Under the pieces are notes generated by a model. The model was given only the letters and a program-made list of their open reading frames with translations. It ran no database searches and was not told the origin of the DNA. Below are positions 62,382-64,000 of a stretch of DNA of 64,000 nucleotides, piece by piece (position 1 is the stretch's first letter; every line of letters starts with the position of its first letter). The stretch is from Edwardsiella anguillarum ET080813. Its GTDB lineage: Bacteria; Pseudomonadota; Gammaproteobacteria; Enterobacterales; Enterobacteriaceae. Where the stretch lies: positions 1,426,001 through 1,490,000 of the forward strand of contig NZ_CP006664.1 in assembly GCF_000264765.2 (NCBI RefSeq), in the 5' to 3' direction. The position numbers and the translations under genes are program-made.

Positions 62382-62730
62382 TCGCTATTATCCTCTGTTG
62401 TTATCGCATCCCCGGTGCGCCAAACGCACCCCCGCCGGACGGGGCCGGGAAACTGCCTAGTAACCTGCTATAGCACTGCACTTGTCGAATATAGTTTCCA
62501 TAGCCTAAGGGAGATGATCCCCGGCGATCTTGATCTATACCCGCTTCATTCCATTAAAGGTGCATGTCGGCTTAGTTTGTAACATAGCTTGGCCTTACTG
62601 TCTCGCACTGTCTCGCTTCAGCATGGAATAGCTCACTGTTCGCCGCCGTTTTTTCTCCGTTCGCGGCGCTTTTGCCTTTTATTTGCACAGCGCGGCGCCG
62701 GGCGCAGCGGGGAAAATACGCCAACGTGCG
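62382..62730. other. crp leader and upstream region (349 bases)
   Basis: No gene was seen. On the minus strand there is a small hairpin GGTGCG/CGCACC just before crp (about 62416-62432), a TATATT hexamer near 62489-62494 that could be a -10, and a short tandem repeat. prkB and yhfA, which in E. coli lie between yheU and crp, are absent. Confidence 0.5.
62597..62616. repeat. tandem 10-base repeat upstream of crp
   Basis: Two exact copies of ACTGTCTCGC in direct succession. It may be chance or part of a regulatory site. Confidence 0.5.
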
Positions 62731-62955
62731 CTAATCCGCGCCCTTAAACTGGCTGCGCGGCATAATATTGACGCTTTCATGCAGCTCGGACCATACCACG
62801 ACCGCCTCACCGCACTTCAGCTGGCGCCGCACATCTTCCACCTTCTGCGCCAGGCTCCTCTCCTGTTCGCCATAGTCGGTCCCCTCACGCAGGACGAAAG
62901 CCTCGATCAGGCTATCCAGCGTCTCTGGGGCTATCTGTTGCCAGGGAATGATCAC
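62731..62955 (-). CDS. yheU: YheU family protein
   Basis: 74 residues (E. coli 72). A small conserved protein: [32 protein letters not shown] and [14 protein letters not shown] match the family. GTG start with TTGGAG before it, 5 bases after yheT. Function unknown. Confidence 0.92.
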   Translation of the reverse strand: MIIPWQQIAPETLDSLIEAFVLREGTDYGEQERSLAQKVEDVRRQLKCGEAVVVWSELHESVNIMPRSQFKGAD

Positions 62956-62960
62956 GCGTT

Positions 62961-63935
62961 TTACTCCAAATAGGGGGCTAACCAGGCGGGAATGCGCTGC
63001 TCCAGCCACGGAAGAGGATGTCGCAGCGTACCGCCGATAAAGCCGACGTGGCCGCCAAACGCCGTCAGCTGGTATTCGATATTGGACGGCAGCGATCCCG
63101 GCGGCGGGATCACCGCCGACGTCATAAAGGGATCGTCGCGCGCCTGAATGATCAACAGCGGCTGACGGATCGTCGGCAGCCGCGGCAGGGCACTGCAGCG
63201 CCGATAGTAGTCATCCGCATCGCGAAACCCGTGCAGGCGTGCGGTGATCTGATCGTCAAATTCGCGCAGCCTGCGCATACGCCGCAGCTGTAGCGGATCG
63301 AGATCCAGCATCTCCGGATAGCGGCGCAGCTTACGCCGGGCGCTCTGCTTGAGCTCATGTAACAGGTAACGCTGGTAAATCCGCGCCACGCCGTGCTCCA
63401 GATGCGTCGCGCAGGCCGACAGCACCAGCGGCGCCGAGACCATGACCGCGGCCTCCAGCGGGGCCTGCGCCTGCTCTTCGGCCAGATAACAACCTAGCAT
63501 ATTACCCCCCAGGGAAAACCCGACCGCCGCGGTGGGCACCTGACCGAAGGTGCGGCGCAGCCACGCCAGAAAAAAGCGCGCGTCCCCGGTTTCCCCGGAG
63601 TGGTAAAAACGCGGCGTCAGGTTGGGCTCACCGCTGCAGCCACGAAAGTGCATCACAACCGCCAGCCAGCCGGCCTCCCGACAGGCGTGCAGCAGGCCGT
63701 GGGCATAAGGGCTATGCACGCTGCCTTCCAGACCATGGAACAGAACCACCCGCGGTTTATAACGGGCGGGCTGCGGAGCTTCGCTCCAGGCCAGATCGAT
63801 AAAATCGCCGTCCGGTAGGGTTAAACGCTGCCACACCGGCGTCAATAGGGCGCGCCGGCGCAGCAGCCGCGGCAAGATCGTCTGCAGGTGCGGATTGCGT
63901 AGGGCGCGGGGCGGTGAAAAGGTGGAAACACTCAT
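62961..63935 (-). CDS. yheT: YheT family alpha/beta hydrolase
   Basis: 324 residues (E. coli 340). COG0429-type hydrolase: [18 protein letters not shown] at the N-terminus, oxyanion LFHGLEGS, nucleophile in [11 protein letters not shown], acid in IQARDDPF and base His in TAFGGHVGF. Substrate unknown. With yheU it forms the pair that in E. coli follows yheS, here far from yheS and inverted. Confidence 0.93.
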   Translation of the reverse strand: MSVSTFSPPRALRNPHLQTILPRLLRRRALLTPVWQRLTLPDGDFIDLAWSEAPQPARYKPRVVLFHGLEGSVHSPYAHGLLHACREAGWLAVVMHFRGCSGEPNLTPRFYHSGETGDARFFLAWLRRTFGQVPTAAVGFSLGGNMLGCYLAEEQAQAPLEAAVMVSAPLVLSACATHLEHGVARIYQRYLLHELKQSARRKLRRYPEMLDLDPLQLRRMRRLREFDDQITARLHGFRDADDYYRRCSALPRLPTIRQPLLIIQARDDPFMTSAVIPPPGSLPSNIEYQLTAFGGHVGFIGGTLRHPLPWLEQRIPAWLAPYLE

Positions 63936-64000
63936 GCTGCGTGAAGAAAATTCATCCGGGGAATACTTGTACCATCAATAACACACTGTTAGGGTCAAAA

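Overview
The window is a 64 kb piece of an enterobacterial chromosome of moderately high GC content. Nearly every gene can be matched by protein sequence and order to the rpsL-to-nfuA region of Escherichia coli. Gene content, codon use and the particular gains and losses suggest Edwardsiella or a close relative in the Hafniaceae. That assignment is inferred from memory of family sequences, not from a search. No tRNA, rRNA, CRISPR array, insertion sequence or prophage was seen.

Layout. 1-7.1 kb: 5' part of rpsL with its promoter, the yheO-tusDCB tRNA-thiolation operon, fkpA, slyX, slyD with an enlarged metal-binding tail, and yheV-kefB-kefG. 7.3-17.8 kb: yheS, argD with paired ArgR boxes, pabA, ppiA, tsgA, codBA with a PurR box where E. 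coli has nirBDC, and cysG. 17.8-30.2 kb: the aroK-aroB-damX-dam-rpe-gph-trpS cluster, the hofMNOPQ competence/pilus-like operon and mrcA. 30.3-35.5 kb: nudE, igaA, yrfG-hslR-hslO. 35.7-39.8 kb: a four-gene respiratory cassette with no counterpart at this place in E. coli. 40-52.8 kb: pckA, envZ-ompR, greB, tex, feoABC with a Fur box, bioH, a broken gntX, and nfuA. 52.9-59.6 kb: the complete L-ascorbate locus ulaR, ulaG, ulaABCDEF. 59.6-63.9 kb: yhfK, crp, yheU and yheT on the minus strand.

The most notable item is the cassette at 35.7-39.8 kb. It encodes a Tat-type four-cluster ferredoxin, a membrane cytochrome b, a 667-residue octaheme cytochrome c and a periplasmic rhodanese. The cytochrome has seven CXXCH sites plus one C-X15-C-H site, the signature of the MccA/SirA dissimilatory sulfite reductase. 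I infer a quinol-linked periplasmic sulfite-reduction system. The cytochrome b stands where known mcc/sir loci have an NrfD-like subunit, and no dedicated heme lyase for the unusual heme is present in the window.

Other points: yheT-yheU-crp-yhfK, which in E. coli lies between yheS and argD, is here about 50 kb away and inverted, without prkB and yhfA. nirBDC, fic/yhfG and yhgE are missing from their E. coli positions. gntX carries an internal deletion with a frame change.
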